The translations under genes and the position numbers were made by a program. The notes beneath the pieces are model-generated. The model had not been told where the DNA came from. It worked only from the letters and a program-made list of their open reading frames with translations, and ran no database searches. This document shows, in pieces, positions 23,532 to 35,760 of a DNA stretch of 64,000 bases. Numbering within the stretch: the first letter of the stretch is position 1; each line of letters begins with the position of its first letter. Source of the DNA: Mangifera indica (Eukaryota; Streptophyta; Magnoliopsida; Sapindales; Anacardiaceae); NCBI RefSeq assembly GCF_011075055.1, contig NW_025401134.1, positions 124,001-188,000 of the forward strand, written 5' to 3'.

Positions 23532-25148
23532 GTTGTGGCATATAAGATGAGAAAGGTTAGACAACAAGGAGTATAGACACATTGTGCTGCACATTTTTTT
23601 TGGTTCTTAGTATTGAACATCATCCTTTTCACTCTTTAACTTCCTCCAAATCACGCCTTGCTGTGTCTGTTGTAAATTGTTTTTCTCGTTGGCTGTTTTG
23701 CTACATGAAATTCTAGAGAGAAACATTTTATCTGAAACTTGAGAACACATGCCGGCTTCAACAAGCTGATTTGATGACACTTTAGAAGCTTTTCCTTGTA
23801 TGATGTTTTATACATTAACGGTTTTTGGAATGAAAATGGTCATTGTTGCCATGCCTGTCTGTTTTTGTTTTGAAACCAGCCTTTTCTTTTGTTTGTTTTG
23901 GGCTGCTCCATTGTAAAGATGTTTAATTTATACTTGCACTTCTCTTCCCAATTGGCTTCATTTTTTTGTACAGTAGAAATTCTAGTCGAGTTCATTTTTT
24001 TTTTTGGTGCATGAATTTAAAATTTTTTCTTATTCCTCATAAAATTAGTTTTATATGATTTATTTTACTCTATGGTTCAAATTCTGGATGTATAAAATGT
24101 TTTCTTGGAATTAGAGAAAAAATGGTAATGGTTTGAGATAGAGAGTGAAAGTCTAGTCCTTTAGATCATTCTTCCTTACACACAGGGTTAATTTAGTCAT
24201 TATCTAAGGATGAATTAAATCCAAATCAATCTCGAATAAAGGTTAGCTTGAGATAATGAGTTGAATTTTAACTCAAGCTTAGATAGGCTTGAATTTGGTT
24301 GGAAAGCATTTTAATTTTGAACTCAGTTTGATTGAGTTCAGATTCAAATATTTGAATCTTTTTGAACTTGACTCATTCATGAAATTGTTTTCTATCTTTG
24401 GTTTGATTTTAAGATCATGTCTGATTTGTTCATATTCAAATATGATTTATTTGATCCGAATTGTTATTGTGAAACTTTTATCTTATCCAACCTTAAGATC
24501 TACTTGTTTGTCAATATTGTCTAATTTTTTAATATAATATATGTGATATTTGATCTAATTGTATTGATTTGTCTTTTTTTTTTTTTTTGTGTGATATAGT
24601 TAAATACTTGAAAAAAGAACTTTCTTTTTTAAGTTGGTTCAGCTTGTGTTTTCAAAATTTATATCTATAATTATATTATTTAGATTTTATTATAAAGATT
24701 TTGGTATAATAATGTACTGCAGGACAATGTGTTGCTAATATGTGGAGACTGGTCGGGGTCTTTTGTCTTAGTTGAATCCTTTATTTTATTGATTTAGAGG
24801 TTGGATTACAATTGTATATATACTTGAGATTCAATCGATTTGCAGAGATTTATATTTATTATTACCCAACAAGGTAAAATAATTACATTAATGAAATAAT
24901 CTCTAATGATGAGAAGTAATTAATTTTTTATGTAATTATGGGATGTAATGAGAAAGTATATTCATGGATGTCTATTAAATTACCATGCCATGTCTGTTAT
25001 TGTTCCTGAATGTTGGGATTAGGATTTTTATTTGGGTCTTTGGAACGATATTTGGTTTGATGGCATGTTTACTCGACTATTGACAAGATGATGTATGGGC
25101 AAGATGATGTATGGACAATGGGTCGAGTTGTTTCTAACCAAACATATT
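23532..25148. other. TOPLESS 3' flank and AT-rich spacer
   Basis: 23532 to about 24000 is the TOPLESS 3' untranslated and flanking sequence, and its last part (23828-24000) has a copy at 50783-50953. From 24000 to 25148 I see only AT-rich sequence with repeats of words such as TTGAACTCAAG and GATTTGATC, and no coding exon. Confidence 0.4.
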
Positions 25149-25440
25149 AAGGTCTAACATGTCACACAATGTGCTATACACCAAGGCTTGCAAGCGGGTT
25201 GTGTTGGCTTAGTAAGTTTGAAGGCCAACGTATCTCACTTCACGATGGGTTATAAAATTTTATAGCTTTTGTGGGTTGACACACAAAAGATATAAATTTT
25301 TTATTTTTTAACTTTTGTATTTCGCATTGTGATAGCCTATAAGCCTTCTTGTGAGGCCTCGACCCACTCAGAAAATTCATGGATTCTGCCCAAAATTTGT
25401 TGTCATAAAAGTGCTCATAGACTATATAAGTAATTAGGAT
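25149..25440 (+). repeat. dispersed repeat family R1, copy 1
   Basis: About 290 bp starting GGTCTAACATGTCACACAAT, containing GATGGGTTATAAAAT and GTGAGGCCTCGACCC, and ending TCATAGACTATATAAGTAAT. A full second copy is at 63161-63456 and a partial, more diverged one at 53579-53690. No terminal inverted repeat, LTR or clear Pol III A/B boxes were found, so the class is unknown. Confidence 0.75.
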
Positions 25441-25627
25441 TCATTTCGAATCAAATCAAGTGTAAATATAAGTTAACTTAAGTTTAACTTGAATATATAA
25501 TTATTAGTTTAAGATTAAACTTTTTTAAATTGATTGAAAATATTCTCTGAGATTGTTAACAAGATAAATAATATTATTAACAAGATAAATAATGTTAATA
25601 ATGAATAATCCCCTGGCTTGATTTTTC

Positions 25628-25914
25628 AACTTTGACTATCCACGCATGGGCCTCGTGGGAAACGGGTTGCAAGGCATAGACAGTGTATTTGGCAATGACG
25701 AGGTACAAAGGAGGGTCGGAGATTCCGGGGTCATAGGAATAATGAACGGGACAAAGTTTCGGAGAGGGGAGAGGGATGGCGAAGCGGAACGAGCTGCAGA
25801 CGGCACGGAAACGGCTGAGTTTGGTTTGGGTTTGGACGCGTTATGCGATGTTGAAGAGAATGGGGTTTGGGCTGGGAGACTGCACCAGTCGGGGGTAGCA
25901 GGGGCGGTGGCCAT
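25628..25914 (-). pseudogene. F-box (DUF295/SKIP23-like) protein, 5' fragment
   Basis: This stretch is GC-richer than its surroundings. On the minus strand one frame starts MATAPATPDWCSLPAQTPFS and, after an apparent frameshift near 25800, another reads RFRAVCSSFRFAIPLPSP and then SDPPLYLVIAKYTVYALQP. DW..LP..L followed by RFRAVC.S.R is the pattern of plant F-box/DUF295 proteins, which are substrate receptors of SCF ubiquitin ligases. The match is short and needs a frame change. The frame ends at the AT-rich sequence beyond 25628, so only the first exon part would be left. It could instead be an unknown gene. Confidence 0.35.
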
Positions 25915-25929
25915 GGAAGGAGGGTAATT

Positions 25930-26316
25930 TGGAAAACAAAGATTAAAAGGCTAAAAACACTTGCAGAGTGCGGACGGAGGAAGAAGAAAGGGAAAAGGTA
26001 AGGGAAAGTTTTCTTAATGAATCACAGAGATGAAGATAATGGGATTTCCCAGACATGTCCAGGTCCCGGTGTTGGTGCGAGTGAAAATATTAGAAAACAT
26101 CAGAAATATAACAATTTATTCCTCAAGGTTTGTAGAAAATACAGTTACACCCCAGTGTTACCAATAATAAAATATATTTACAAAAATGATATTACTTTAC
26201 CACGATACCAAATCAGACTGTAAGTTGAGCATTATTATATTTGAACTCGATTCAATTGGATTTATACAAGACTTGAGTCTGAGTTTGGTGAGCTTAGGAA
26301 TTGTTAACTCTAGTTA
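25930..26316. other. spacer between F-box fragment and MULE-type element
   Basis: Purine-rich sequence (GGAAGAAGAAAGGGAAAAGG) near 25975 could be the 5' untranslated region of the minus-strand fragment. A 68-codon plus-strand frame at 26017-26223 resembles no family I know and is probably chance. Confidence 0.3.
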
Positions 26317-26325
26317 AACTTAAAA

Positions 26326-27094
26326 GGCCAAAGGACTATTTTCCACCCAAACTATGCTGAATTCTCAAAGTTTTTTCTGTTAATTTTAAAAATTTCATTT
26401 ACTCACCCATGGGCCGTTAAACTTAATTGAGTCCATTGGTCATATCATTTTCCCCCCTAAACCCTAAAAACTAATACTTTTCCTCCAATCCAAGTTTTTA
26501 AAAACTGTATTTTCCCCCCTAGGGTTTCCAAACTTTAGATCCAATTTTTTCGATGACGACCGTCAATCTTCAAGCACCTACTCTCTCTCTCCGATGACCC
26601 CTCCTTCCGGTTGTACACTTCCGATGCTCTTAGGTGTCACCATCGACGAAGACATCATCTTCGTCTCTGAACGAAGACGATTTGTCTTCATCAGAGACGA
26701 AGACGGTTCATCTTCGTCTCGATAAAGACACATCGTCTTCATCAACAACAACGCCTAAGAGCGTCGGATATAGTCGGGGAGGAAGAGAAGTTGCATGGAT
26801 ATCGTTGGTCGTTGTCGAAAAATTCAATCGAAAGTTTGGAAACCCTAGGGGGGAAAATGTTATTTTTAAAAACTTGGGTTGGGGAAAAAATGTTAGTTGT
26901 TAGGGTTTTGGGGTAAAGCAGAAATTAAATTTAAGTTTATTTTTAATATTACAGATAAAATGATGATTTTGCTCCTGAATCCATCAATTTGACTTTTTTT
27001 TAACTGCCCATGAGTAGGTAAATAAGCTTTTCAAAGTTAACGGGTGAGAATTTATGGAAAAGGCATACCTTGGGTGGGAAATAGTGCTTTGGCT
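26326..27094. mobile_element. non-autonomous MULE-type element M1, 769 bp
   Basis: The ends form an inverted repeat: GGCCAAAGGACTATTTTCCA on the left, and the right end read in reverse is AGCCAAAGCACTATTTCCCA, continuing with CCCA and TATGC. A 9-bp direct repeat AACTTAAAA flanks it (26317-26325, 27095-27103), the target-site length of Mutator-like elements. Inside are C-runs and G-runs (CCCCCCTAGGG and its complement) and a central hairpin rich in GAAGACGA (CTTCGTCTCTGA 26659-26670 against 26691-26702). No transposase is present. A relative is at 56027-56854. Confidence 0.85.
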
Positions 27095-27103
27095 AACTTA
27101 AAA

Positions 27104-28227
27104 TAGAAACTATTGAATTAAGATTAACTTGAAAAATTATAATTAAATGACTGTTTTGACTTTTGATGTCTTTGTACCTTTTTTAAACCTTGAAAAGGAA
27201 ATGTTACAACTTACAAGCTCCAATATATTAGGATATTACTGTTTAATTGAAGATGCAATTCTTTTATTCTTGGGTGATTAAAATTAATTACTTTATTTAT
27301 ATGTAATATTAAATGTTATTATAAATTAAGGATACTCTTCAATATAAATAAATTAAAATATCATCATGTGATTAGTGATTTAATTATATTTAATCATATA
27401 ATAATACGTTAATTTGTTTAAGTATAGTTCTAATAGATCATTTATGCATAAAATATTATTGTTTTAATATGAAGGCATTTTTATGTTATACTATAATTTA
27501 AGCAATTATTTTATATTACATTTTAGTGTTCAAATTTAAAATTTTCATATTAAGGCTTATTTATATGTAAAAGCATATTCAATCCTAGTTTAATCAAATT
27601 TGAAACCAATTTGAGGTTGGCTCATATCTATTATATTCAATTCAAGTTCGAATTCGAACTTGAATTCTGTGATCAAATTGAGGATATATAATTTATAGAT
27701 GACATAATACTTAGAGGGCGTTTAAGTTGGAGAATATTTTATTATCAAAATTGTAATATTATCTTGGGTTTACTTGATACAAATTATTATTATATTTGAT
27801 AAAATTTTATAAAAATTGATTAGTATAAAAATTTTAATAAAGTAAAAATGATAATCAGATTACTTTTTATATTACCTACTCATATCACCGTAGATAATAA
27901 AAGATTATTAAAGTATTTTATTACTTGTAAAATAAATCAAGTAATATAAAACAAAATAGATTAATGAATTATAGTTTGGTGTTTAATTGTTTCTGCTGTA
28001 AGGTAATTAAAAATAACTTACACATCCTTCCACTATTTTGCTTTGACACATTTGTGTTTCATGTGCCACGTGAGTTTCCAGTAGAATATGACTTGCTGTC
28101 CAACCAGGTCTTGTCTATGCAATGAAAGCTTAGTTTCTTACTGGAAAGTTTTTTTCTGCACATACTGTAAGGAATTCGCTCAATTTCCATTAACATATGA
28201 TAAAGTTGCTAAGACTTGCTTTAACAG
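27104..28227. other. AT-rich spacer
   Basis: Very AT-rich sequence without open frames of note. Around 27590-27680 a small palindromic stretch (GTTCGAATTCGAAC) occurs, of a kind seen in other spacers of the window. ABCG-type intron sequence probably begins near 28000. Confidence 0.4.
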
Positions 28228-28516
28228 GAATTTGTGAGTCAAGTCCTTGAGATCAGCAAGCTTGATGAAATTAAGGATGCCATAGTTGGCATACTAGCTC
28301 TTAGTCGTCTATAAACTGAGCAGCTCAAGCGGCTGTCGAACTTGTTGCCACCATTTACTGTCTTTACAAATTACAGTTGAACCTACAAGTGGTGTAGATG
28401 CACGAGCTGCAGCAGTTGTTATGCGAGCTGTTATGTATGTGGTTGAGAGTGGGAGGAAAACAATTGTTTGCACTATTCACCAACCAAGCATCGACATGTT
28501 TGACGCATTTGATGAG
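28228..28516 (+). pseudogene. PDR-type ABCG transporter, NBD2 exon fragment
   Basis: An isolated exon between an AACAG acceptor and a GAG|GTAATT donor encodes FVSQVLEISKLDEIKDAIVG, then after stops and a shift [17 protein letters not shown] and [20 protein letters not shown]. These are the linker, D-loop and H-loop regions of the second nucleotide-binding domain of PDR transporters. The segment between, with the signature motif and Walker B strand, is damaged or missing. It lies 5 kb downstream of TOPLESS copy B and 3 kb before TOPLESS copy C, in the same orientation. Confidence 0.85.
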
Positions 28517-30147
28517 GTAATTTTTTTTTTTAAGTTACAGCAGAAATGTAGAATTAGGATTTGTCTGTGAAATTATAGTTTTCGTACTTACGAAATTTTA
28601 GTGTGGCTGATTATCTTGTTGAATTTTAAGTTGCTCTCATTTCTTAATGTTAATAGTTGATTGATGCAATAACCTTTGCTGCAACTCTTTCTCTGATAAT
28701 ATTCAGATCCTTTCAATATGACATTCTCTGCAGTTTCTGCTTCTACTCTCATTTTGTTATCATCTATGATTGCAAATTGGATTCTGTGAAAAATTTCCTA
28801 CACAACCCTCAAATTATTGTAATGGAAGGCAAAACCTAATGGCTTCCTCATCAGCCAAAAGTTTGATTTTGATCAAGTCTCTATACCTTTATCACTCAAG
28901 ATGCCCCTTTCAACAATTTTTATATTTGTATTGCTGTAAGAGTATCCTGGCTGACCGAGAATTTTTATTGAATGTGCCGAACAAACACAATTGAGATTGT
29001 TTATTTTGTTTTGAAAACAAGATTATCAATTTGATACTTTCAATAAAAAATAATGAAAGTTTAATCTATTAAATAACAGAATTAAAAGTTTGGTCACAGA
29101 AAAAAAATAAATAAATAAAACCAGTTTCCTTGATTCCTGTTTACCCAAAATTCTTCTTCATTTCACTATTTTTCCTTACTTTTTGTGTTTTACTTTCTTT
29201 ATTTGGTCATTTTTTTAGGGATTTTGATCTATAGCACATACGGTAAGTTGAATGACTTTCCATTCAGCAAATTAAACTATGAGCAGCTTGTGGAGATGTT
29301 ATAGCTAGGAGGAAAAATGCAAATTACTTGTGTTTTGTGCTGATTTTTTTTAATATTATGCTAATAGTACAAATATGTAATATAATTGGCCAGCCAAGTT
29401 CATTAACTTTAGCTTTTGCAAGACACTTCGAAAAGCTTTTAAAAGTTTTGATTTTGTTTGGGTATCCAAGTAAGCTCGTATTCTGCCATCCCTCCGAGTA
29501 AATTGGATCAATTGAGTTGATATTAAGCCGAAGTTTCAGCTCAGTAGCTCAACTTAAGATCGACTTATTTATCCATTTAATGATACTATTTATCTTATTT
29601 ATGATATTACTCATTATTTCGACGATCATGTTCACACCGTCAATAACTCTTTAGTGACATTGTTTATTAACTCGAAAGAGTTGGAGCTTGAATTTAAGTA
29701 GAGCATTATATCTTTGATCTGAGCTCGAGTCAACCTTAGACTCGACTCATATTAAATCCACCTTTACTCTAAACATCAAATTTTTATATTTGATTTTGTT
29801 GTGTCAAATGTTCTCTTATAAGTAAAGAAGTCAAAGGCACTATATTGACTTGCACAAAAAAGTTAAATTAAAATTTTTATTTAGCAAAGGATTTAAACTA
29901 TTACAAAGTTTGACTACGAGAAAGTGTATACTATAATAGATTTTTAACATGAATAAATGTAAATTTTCCACTAAATTTCCACACTAATGAAAAATTTTAA
30001 GAACCTCTTTTCCTATGATTTGTTATTCAAAACTATTTTGTCTTTAAGATATTGATTCGTATCTTTTTCAAACACTTTGGAAGGGATAATATTTTCCATT
30101 TATTATTTCTTTATTGAAAAAGGTAAAAATAAAAACTTATTTAGGCA

Positions 30148-30220
<73 letters not shown>

Positions 30221-31519
30221 GGTTTGTACTAGTATTGTCTTTCAAATTATAGGTTCGTAGGGGTATGAATTTGGATAGGTTGTTATGAGAATCTTGTCAA
30301 TTAAACATATTAAAGTACAAGGTTTAAATAATCCAATATTATTTGAGTTTTGAATTTGAAAAAAAATTGAGAAGCAATCATAAACTTCAAAAATTGTATT
30401 GCTTGTAACTTGGGATAATACAAATATCTGTGAATAATAGAAAATTAAATTAAATTTTAATAATTTAGTATAAAAATAAATTAAAATGTTGGGTAAGTAA
30501 GCTCAAACATATTGGCCTATTAAGCCCATTTGATAAATAAAGCCTTGTGCACTGCTAATTTCGTGTTTAAAATTAAATTACTCACTGATATTCCTGTTTT
30601 GGTGATTTGAATATAGAATATCTTAATAGTGGCATGATTTCCACTGTCATATTTAAATTTATCTAATATGTTACTCTTCTTGTCCTACTCAAAATTGCCT
30701 TCATTTCTCGTTGTGATGTTGTACAGTAGACTTCATCTTGAAACATGCATGAAGCACCCAAGGAAAATGTACTTATTCCATTAATGGAACAATGGAACAG
30801 TAAAATGGAAAGGGAGAACAGCCCAGATGAGGTAATATCAATCAACAGTTTCATTACGCATCAACACTTCATAATCCATTACAATATCATGCACACAAGA
30901 GCTGAACTGTTATTTTATTTAACAGAAATGAAAATACTTAAGCTGGCTTTTGAGAGCCAGTCCTCTCCAAAATGAAAACAGAAAACTTAATCAATAATTC
31001 TCCGGATTTTTTCCCTCTGCCTTGCTCCCCTCTAAGCTCCCTTTTTTTATCCACACAACCATAACTGCTTCTTGATTCTCTCGACTCTTAGCCTGCTACA
31101 TGTCATCCCTTTGAGCTGCAGAAATTAACTCTGGACCACTTTCTCCTCTAGCTGCATCTCTTGTGAATTTCTCACCCTTGGTCCTGCATATCGGGTAATA
31201 TCCAATTTAGGGAAAGTCCATTAAAGATCATAAAGTACAAATTCATTGAATTGAGTGGCTCCTAAATATATTTATTGTTTATAAATGTGGTATGCATTAG
31301 ATTGTTTTTCAACTTGAGCAAGTATAATTTGATTGTGTGTTGATACTGAAACAAGCATTTTATATTTTTAGCGATTTGCTTTGGAAATTGATAATTATAC
31401 CAATACTTAGAGAATTTAGCAGGTGGTTCTATTAAAATTGGTAACGGCAGAATTTTAGGCATTTGTACATTAGGTTCTATTCATTTGATGATTGCATAGA
31501 CTTTGGAGTTCCACTGCAG
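28517..31519. other. AT-rich spacer with microsatellite
   Basis: 28517-29100 resembles ABCG intron sequence: words near 28740-28830 recur near 44870-44950 (AAATTGGATTCTGT). 29450-29760 contains AT-rich repeat sequence with GAGCTCGAGTCAACC. 30720-31200 has damaged minus-strand frames rich in Lys, Glu and Gln that I cannot assign. No complete exon was recognised. Confidence 0.35.
30151..30217. repeat. (AT)n microsatellite
   Basis: Uninterrupted AT dinucleotides over 67 bases, in an AT-rich spacer. Confidence 0.97.
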
Positions 31520-34360
31520 GGAACAATGGACAGCAGCAGACTGCAGGGTATTGCGGATGTTGGAGACAAGGTTAAGAGCTGGAAAATTCCTGATGTTTCA
31601 GATCCGTCACAAATCAAAGCTCTGCTCTTACCTGATTCTACAGCACCAAGCAGGTAGGTGGTAAAGAACTCAAGTATAGCATGTCATTTAAGTTTGGAAG
31701 AAACTTCTCTTCTATGTTGCTGGGTATGTAGTTGTTTACTGCCCTTTGTGCACCTGCGCTCATATATGAGATGTTCTGCTATTATGAAGCTATGCAATTT
31801 GTATGCAACTATATCACTCGTTAACATGCCAACCGTATATTCAAAAGAATTGGATGCATAATGACAGGAACTCCGAAATGTTTAGTCAAATGCTGGTCAC
31901 ATTCCGTTATCGGAACAGTTGTGAACCAGCTGTAGAGGCTGCTGCTTGCATCGTTTTATCCAAAAATGAATCTTACCTTATGTCTACCTTTGGTGGAAAG
32001 GTTTCCTTGTTTAACATGATAACATTCGAGGTAAGTTAATGCACCTATCCAAATTCAAACTCTGTATTTGATATAGGATCAACAAGTTATGCTTGATAAG
32101 ATAATGCTTTTGCAATATATTGAGATTCCGCATGACTAAATGAGATTGCTTACTGTGTCTCAAGTCATGAGAATGTTCATGCCCCTACTCCCAGCAACTA
32201 CCTTTTTGGCGTTCCATCCTCAAGATAATATTATTGCCGTTGGGATGGAGGATTCTACGATTCACATAGACAATGTTAGAGTTAGGGTGAAGTTTCTTAC
32301 TTGATTTGTCATCCTCAAGATAATCTAGTCAATAGCTTTCTTGATTATCTAAAGCTTATTGCATGATATATAATGTTGAAGCATAATTAATGTTGAATGT
32401 TGGTGGCAGGTTATAACCAAACTCAAGGGTCACCAAAATCAAATCACGAGACTTGTATTTTCCTAAACTTTAAAGGCACTGATGTTTTCATGGGTTCATG
32501 CACAGATGAGAGTCTAACTAATATAAAATTCAATATTTTAATGTTTATCGCTATTAGTTATTTCTTTTATTTATTTTGGATGCTGTAAGTTTTTGTCAAG
32601 AGTAAGAAAACTAGCACATTTGAACATCAAGGGCTCGGTTTATGGACTGTTTGCTTATCTGGGGAGTAAAATACTTTCTTTGCAACCCTGTTAGATAGCA
32701 TGAAAGCTGTAATTTGAGATTGATCTTAATCTATTGAGGGTAAAACTGGATGCATACTACGAGCTTTATTTTTTCGGTTAAATATTCATATGTAGTTGAA
32801 TTGCCATGTATATATAGTCTTCTTGTATGTTTCCTTCTCAGTAATAGGTGTTGATAAGTGCCCAAGTATAAGTTGTTGTTGTCTGAATAGGTGAAGTTGA
32901 ATTATGAAATCGGGTTGAGGAAACTTCTAATGCAAAGATCTTTCAATGAAAGTGTTTTTTTTGAATTATTCTTTTACATAAATCTGGTTATCTTGGTTGG
33001 TGTCATAGATTAAATGTCAGTATTGGGTTTGCTCTTGTCAGTTGAAATTTTTTAAATGGCTTCTAGATCACGATGTTATTTAACAGAATATTGTGCCAAG
33101 TGAACCAAGTGTTTTGAGTTCAAACCCCTTAGCTGTAATGTTAAATCAAAATAAGTTGTGGGGGACGAAACTAAACTTAAGTTATATCAGTTTTACTAGT
33201 GAAATTAAGAAAAGGAAAGTATTATATATCCAGGAAAGCTAGTCACTTACAAATGAAAAGTGAATCTATTTTACCGCAAGTTTTAATTCATCCCCCAGTT
33301 AATTCTAAATGCTATTTAATTTCAGTCAAGGTCCCAAAAATTAAGTTGAAGATTAATCTTTATTGCTATCTCTACCTTTTTTCACTTCTGTTTTTTATAT
33401 TCAATTAATTTGATGCAGCTATGTATGTGGAACATTGATACATGGGAGAAGCTGAAATCAAGGTTCATACAAGCGCCAGTTGGCCGTCAATCCCCTTTGG
33501 TTGGAGAAACTAAAGTCCAGTTCTATAATTTTCAAACACATCTATTGGTGGTTCATGATAGTCAAATTTCCATTTATGACAGCAAGCTCAAATGTTCAGA
33601 TTCAGTAAGTTTTGCTCCCATCTGATCTAGTTGTAGTGTGTCATCAGTTCACACTCTCTCTTTTAATAAACTTTCCTTATGATAATTCTATTAAAGTGCG
33701 TGGAAACATAGCATCTCAATTATATAGGTTAGTGAGCATAAAAGATTATGTAGCTTATTATCATCATTGTACTTATTTCCACCTTAATCAGCTAGAGTAA
33801 AACTTACTAGAATGCATTTCTATGGGTAGTATGCTAGAAACCTTGTCCTAGTGCATGGCTTATTGCACTTTGATGGAAGTTTTATTGCTAGTGCTGCAAC
33901 ATGTATGGCAAATCTTACTATGCTCTTATGCTATGATTTTATAACTTGTGGTGGTCTCCAAAAGATACACTACCTGCTCCCATTTCAAGTGCAATATATT
34001 CATGGGATTGTTTACTGGTGTATGCTGGTTTTTGTGATGGTTCTGTTGGAGTCTTTGATGCGGACAATTTAAGGCTGCGATATAGAATAACACCTTCTGC
34101 CTATACCCCTTCCTTCACTGGGTAAGTGCATTATTCTAAATAAAAACCAGTTCAAAGGTTTCAAAACATTTTCATTTATTTCCTTGTATCAAAATCTCAA
34201 AGCAATAGAATCCATCCCTCATTGACTATATATTCTGCAGCAGCAACACTACCACCTATACTTTTGTTATAATGGCTCATCCACCTGAACCTAATCAAAT
34301 TGCTCACGGCATGAGTAATGGAGCAGTGCACGTAGTTGAGCTTCTTGATATCCAATTGAA
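31520..34360 (+). pseudogene. TOPLESS-like corepressor, copy C, C-terminal half
   Basis: Exons seen are 31520-31653 (GIADVGDKVKSWKIPDVSDP, then SQIKALLLPDSTAPS) and about 31860-32030 (CIVLSKNESYLMSTFGGKVS). Others lie near 32158-32290 (VGMEDSTIHIDNVRV), 32410-32510 (ITKLKGHQNQITRLVFS, stop) and 33418-33605 (LCMWNIDTWEKLKSRFIQAP, QISIYDSKLKCSDS; intact). Further pieces are 33950-34122 and 34240-34360 (MAHPPEPNQIAHGMSNGAVH). Exons and introns are collinear with 20740-23430 of copy B, but many sites are better preserved. Near 34360 it breaks off inside the last exon and LRR sequence follows. The N-terminal half is absent, so it cannot bind EAR motifs. Confidence 0.88.
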
Positions 34361-35001
34361 GAAATTGACATTAAGTGGAAGAGATATCATGTTAATTTGA
34401 CAAGAAAAATTGAAAAAGAACTTTAACAAAGTAGAAATTCTTAAATTAATTAAGGATGAATATGCACATATTTCAATTCATATCCTTCAAAAATTTATCA
34501 ATGTTAAAAAACTCATTAAGTGTGAGTTCATACAAAGAAATATTCTCATGTGGAGAAGGTGAGAAGTAAGTTGGAGCACTTGTAAAATTAAAAGTTTTAA
34601 AATTGAAGGAACTTTTTAATTTAAAGTGCATTTGGAAAAAATCAATTCTTCAAAATCTTCATTCTTTAAATGTAAAATATTATCACCATTTGATTATTCT
34701 ATTGTGTGTCACTATCATCATCTTTTGAAAATCTAACCACTTTGGAGTATTGTGCTACAATGTAGTGCGAAATTTAATGACAATCACAAAAACCAAAGTT
34801 TGGTGTGACTAAAAAATTTGTCAATAAGACGATGTGAAATAATAATAGAAGTATTAGAAAATGAAAGAGATATAGAGAAAGACAAAATTGTCTTTGAGAA
34901 ATTGGAGTTGTCCTTGTTTGATTTAAAAAGTCTCACATGCTTTTATTATGGAAATTACACCTTAAAATTTCCATTCTTCGAATTACTATATGTAAGTGAA
35001 T
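34361..35001 (+). pseudogene. LRR gene remnant, left part (split by a MULE)
   Basis: In several frames the sequence matches the LRR exons at the start of the window: HISIHILQKFINVKKLIKCE corresponds to the NIPLRLLQRFENVREL block, and 34818 onwards reads SIRRCEIIIEVLENERDIEK and SLTCFYYGNYTLKFPFFELL. Stops and shifts are frequent. The reading breaks at 35001, where a MULE is inserted, and resumes at 42016. Directly upstream it is fused to TOPLESS copy C. Confidence 0.8.
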
Positions 35002-35760
35002 GAATAATTCTATATGTACCCAAAATTAATACCCAAAATGATACCCACTGATGTGGCAGCCAACGTGGCATATGCCATTTCATCTGCCCATGTTGACAAC
35101 TTACCACATCAGCGGAAAAAAGAATAACAAAAAAATTAATGGAATTTCTTATTTTTATAAAATAAACCACTTTCTCCGTGTTCAGGGCACAAAAGCAGCC
35201 AACCACCATGAAAGTAGCAGCCAACCACCATCAACCCAAACTCATGTTTAACCGTAATCCACTATCATTCGTCGGGACCACCGTTGGTCATCGCTTGTTG
35301 GAACCATCGTTGATTGTTGTTCTTCGGAAACTGCTTCTCCAAAAGTTGGATTTGTTGCAAAGTGTGACTTCACCGGAGCCTTTATCAGAGCAACTAAGGT
35401 TGGGTTTTTTGTTATTCTTTTTTATAATTAGAAAAAAGTTATCTCTGATTGATTAATTAATTGAAAAGAGAAACTTGTCTAGCAGTGGGTATTGTGAAGA
35501 GAGAGTGGCTATCTGAAACAGAGAAAATTGTGAATTTCAAACCATTAAGTGGCCGTTTGGAGTAAGACTTGGATTGGATTAATTTTTCATTACAGGATTA
35601 GACTATTTGTTTTTTTTTCAGTTCAGGAATAGGTTGGATCGAACTAAATTAGATTATTAGATTTATTATACAATTTTCCCTTTACAGTTAATTACCTTTA
35701 GAATTTTCTTTTCTTAAGAAATTATCTTTAAGAAATTCTCTGTGTTTAACCCTTAATTGA
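35002..35760 (+). repeat. left terminal inverted repeat of the MULE
   Basis: It begins GAATAATTCTATATGTACCC and ends near CCCTTAATTGA. It pairs with 41217-42005 in reverse orientation. Short open frames inside (such as SVTSPEPLSEQLRLGF) occur in both ends and probably reflect repeat sequence, not a gene, though a captured exon cannot be excluded. Confidence 0.9.

Noticed and set aside
25149..25440. Calling repeat R1 a SINE
   Set aside because: No A-box/B-box pair or tRNA-like head could be found, and no target duplication was identified, so the class is left open.
35002..35760. Open frames inside the MULE inverted ends as a gene
   Set aside because: The same frames occur in both ends, are under 100 codons, lack family motifs and are disrupted in one of the two copies.
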